Shown one piece after another: positions 63,114 through 64,000 of a stretch of 64,000 bases of DNA. Below the pieces are notes generated by a model. It was not told the origin of the DNA. It was given only the letters and a program-made list of their open reading frames with translations, and did not search any database. The number at the start of each line of letters is the position of its first letter. Position 1 is the first letter of the stretch. The translations under genes were made by a program, and so were the position numbers. Source of the DNA: Acidobacteriota bacterium (lineage in GTDB: Bacteria > Acidobacteriota > Terriglobia > UBA7540); NCBI GenBank assembly GCA_021838785.1, contig JAKCCV010000013.1, positions 42,846 through 106,845 of the forward strand, given 5' to 3'.

Positions 63114-63317
63114 GTTCGCGCTGAGACTCCGACCCGACCCCGGCTGAACGCATTCTGCCGGAATGCGGTACTCGATGCGCTCAGCCGCTCCAACGGGCTT
63201 GTTTTTGAAGTCTCGGGTACCCCCAGGCCGCAATTTATCGTTTCCGCCAAGGGCACAGTCGCGGAGATTGTTTCACAGTTGCCATCAGCCGCCGGAGTGA
63301 GAATGAGCATCGAGTAG
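63114..63317 (+). pseudogene. Possible C-terminal gene fragment
   Basis: A frame with protein-like content (NAVLDALSRSNGLVFEVSG, FIVSAKGTVAEIVSQLPSAA) ends in TAG at 63317 but begins right after a stop without a start codon. It vaguely resembles secretin/TonB N-terminal modules. It may be a remnant or an accidental reading of the gap between 63086 and 63424, which otherwise holds nothing clear. Confidence 0.25.
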
Positions 63318-63424
63318 CCTCATTCGGGAGCCGACGGGCAAGGGCCCAATCGCCGTCACCTTGCAACCGTTACGCGGCGCAGGCAGCCCGCCGGAGGCTA
63401 AGCGAAGGGGATGTCCACGCCTGG

Positions 63425-63787
63425 TTACTGTTTACCCCCGCCGACGCGCTTCAGCGTCATGTCAAATTCGCCAAACGGGCCGGAAACCTTCAACTGCATG
63501 GTGTTGCCGGAAATGGTTCCCTCGTGATCAATCGTGTTGTCTTGGTAGCTGGTTTTGAAGGAAATTTTGTTGCCTTCCACTTTCCCATCGCTGATAGGTT
63601 CACTTCCATTGGGCGTTTCCGCCGTACCTGTGAGCGTCGTGCCTTTGGCTTTCAGGTTGTAAGTAATCGTGAAGTTGCCGTTTGGCCCGCTCGCGGTTCC
63701 TCGCCAGCGGCCGTTCACGCTTGCCGCGGCCGCTACGGCCGCCATCAGCAACATTAAGACACCTACGGTCACACCCTGTCGAGCCAT
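63425..63787 (-). CDS. Small secreted beta-rich protein
   Basis: This is a 120-residue protein. A signal peptide (VTVGVLMLLMAAVAAAASVN) leads to a beta-rich domain: GRWRGTASGPNGNFTITYNL, LTGTAETPNGSEPISDGKVE and NTMQLKVSGPFGEFDMTLKR. Such small lipocalin-like or avidin-like proteins are common in Acidobacteriota; function is unknown. GGAGGAAAAG precedes the ATG at 63787. An insertion sequence appears to begin less than 100 bases upstream, so its promoter may be affected. Confidence 0.75.
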   Translation of the reverse strand: MARQGVTVGVLMLLMAAVAAAASVNGRWRGTASGPNGNFTITYNLKAKGTTLTGTAETPNGSEPISDGKVEGNKISFKTSYQDNTIDHEGTISGNTMQLKVSGPFGEFDMTLKRVGGGKQ

Positions 63788-63880
63788 CGTCTTTTCCTCC
63801 TGTCTCCATTTACGCCGAACTTCCGGTAAAGGGTACACGTCACCGAGCGAGAGGTCAAGCAACCTTGCATTCTTGTCGCG

Positions 63881-63924
63881 GCAAAGTGAAAAGATCCTAT
63901 TCCAGCAAAGTAAGAAGTTCCTGT
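63881..63924 (+). repeat. Two direct repeats at the likely IS left end
   Basis: GCAAAGTGAAAAGATCCTAT (63881-63900) and GCAAAGTAAGAAGTTCCTGT (63905-63924) match at 16 of 20 positions with a 24-base period, just before the transposase start. Such repeats commonly serve as transposase binding sites. Confidence 0.65.
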
Positions 63925-63946
63925 TAAGAACCGGCAAACTGTTGGG

Positions 63947-64000
63947 ATGAACAAACAACAGGAGCTGTGGATGAGCGCAAGGGATCGGGATCGGTTGAAG
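63947..64000 (+). CDS. ISNCY-like transposase, 5' end only
   Basis: Eighteen codons run into the right edge: MNKQQELWMSARDRDRLK. This resembles the start of ISNCY-family transposases, in which a DRDRLK-type segment precedes the helix-turn-helix. The direct repeats upstream fit an IS end. Most of the element lies outside the window. Confidence 0.65.
   Translation, partial: MNKQQELWMSARDRDRLK

Noticed and set aside
1..64000. Search by eye for CRISPR arrays, tRNA and rRNA genes
   Set aside because: No regularly spaced direct repeats, tRNA T-arm motifs or rRNA signatures were found, but reading by eye could miss one.

Overview
The window reads as chromosomal DNA from a Gram-negative bacterium, most likely an Acidobacteriota. 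This is inferred from several things together: two very large TonB-dependent receptors with an N-terminal carboxypeptidase-regulatory-like domain, a twin-arginine CRTAC1 (ASPIC/UnbV) protein beside two TPR proteins, LPS-export genes next to rpoN, hpf and rapZ, and GC-rich coding DNA. No rRNA, tRNA or CRISPR array was seen.

Left part (1-13.6 kb): a minus-strand trio (PA2779-like membrane protein, C39-like peptidase, TPR/possible barrel protein cut by the window edge); a cupin-SDR pair; a DksA/TraR-type zinc protein; an enolase-superfamily sugar-acid dehydratase followed by a GH35 beta-galactosidase; homoserine dehydrogenase; an orphan PASTA protein; a LutA-like protein; and recJ. From 13.7 to 20.8 kb comes a conserved envelope/nitrogen-sigma cluster, lptC/lptA-like - lptB - rpoN - hpf - rapZ, then a ROK sugar kinase.

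Middle part (20.8-46.8 kb): an MBL hydrolase, a twin-arginine protein of unknown function, a two-gene cassette of unrecognised proteins with possible nuclease-fold traits, a sugar isomerase/epimerase, a 52-residue lipoprotein, a znuBC-type metal transporter lacking its binding protein, a receiver protein, class I aldolase, a GYD protein, TPR-TPR-CRTAC1, a convergent bidirectional terminator, the first TonB receptor, alr, dnaB, an MBL-PilZ fusion and a HemD-HemE fusion.

Right part (46.8-59.8 kb): a galactoside-utilisation locus. A LacI-family regulator precedes a TonB receptor whose sigma70-like promoter carries a LacI-type palindrome over the expected start point. Behind it lie a GH27 alpha-galactosidase, a RhaT-like permease, a GH59 galactocerebrosidase-like lipoprotein, an SDR dehydrogenase and a galactonate-type dehydratase. 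Together they suggest import or surface cleavage of galactosylated compounds and oxidation of the galactose. A DUF4380-like protein is divergent from the regulator.

Far right (59.8-64 kb): a less orderly region with an overlapping minus-strand operon of unrecognised genes (one apparently frameshifted), preceded by a structured RNA candidate ending in a clean intrinsic terminator. It also holds a dispersed repeat shared with 22.7 kb, a PCYCGC-type cysteine-rich protein, a small secreted protein, and the first 18 codons of an ISNCY-like transposase at the edge.
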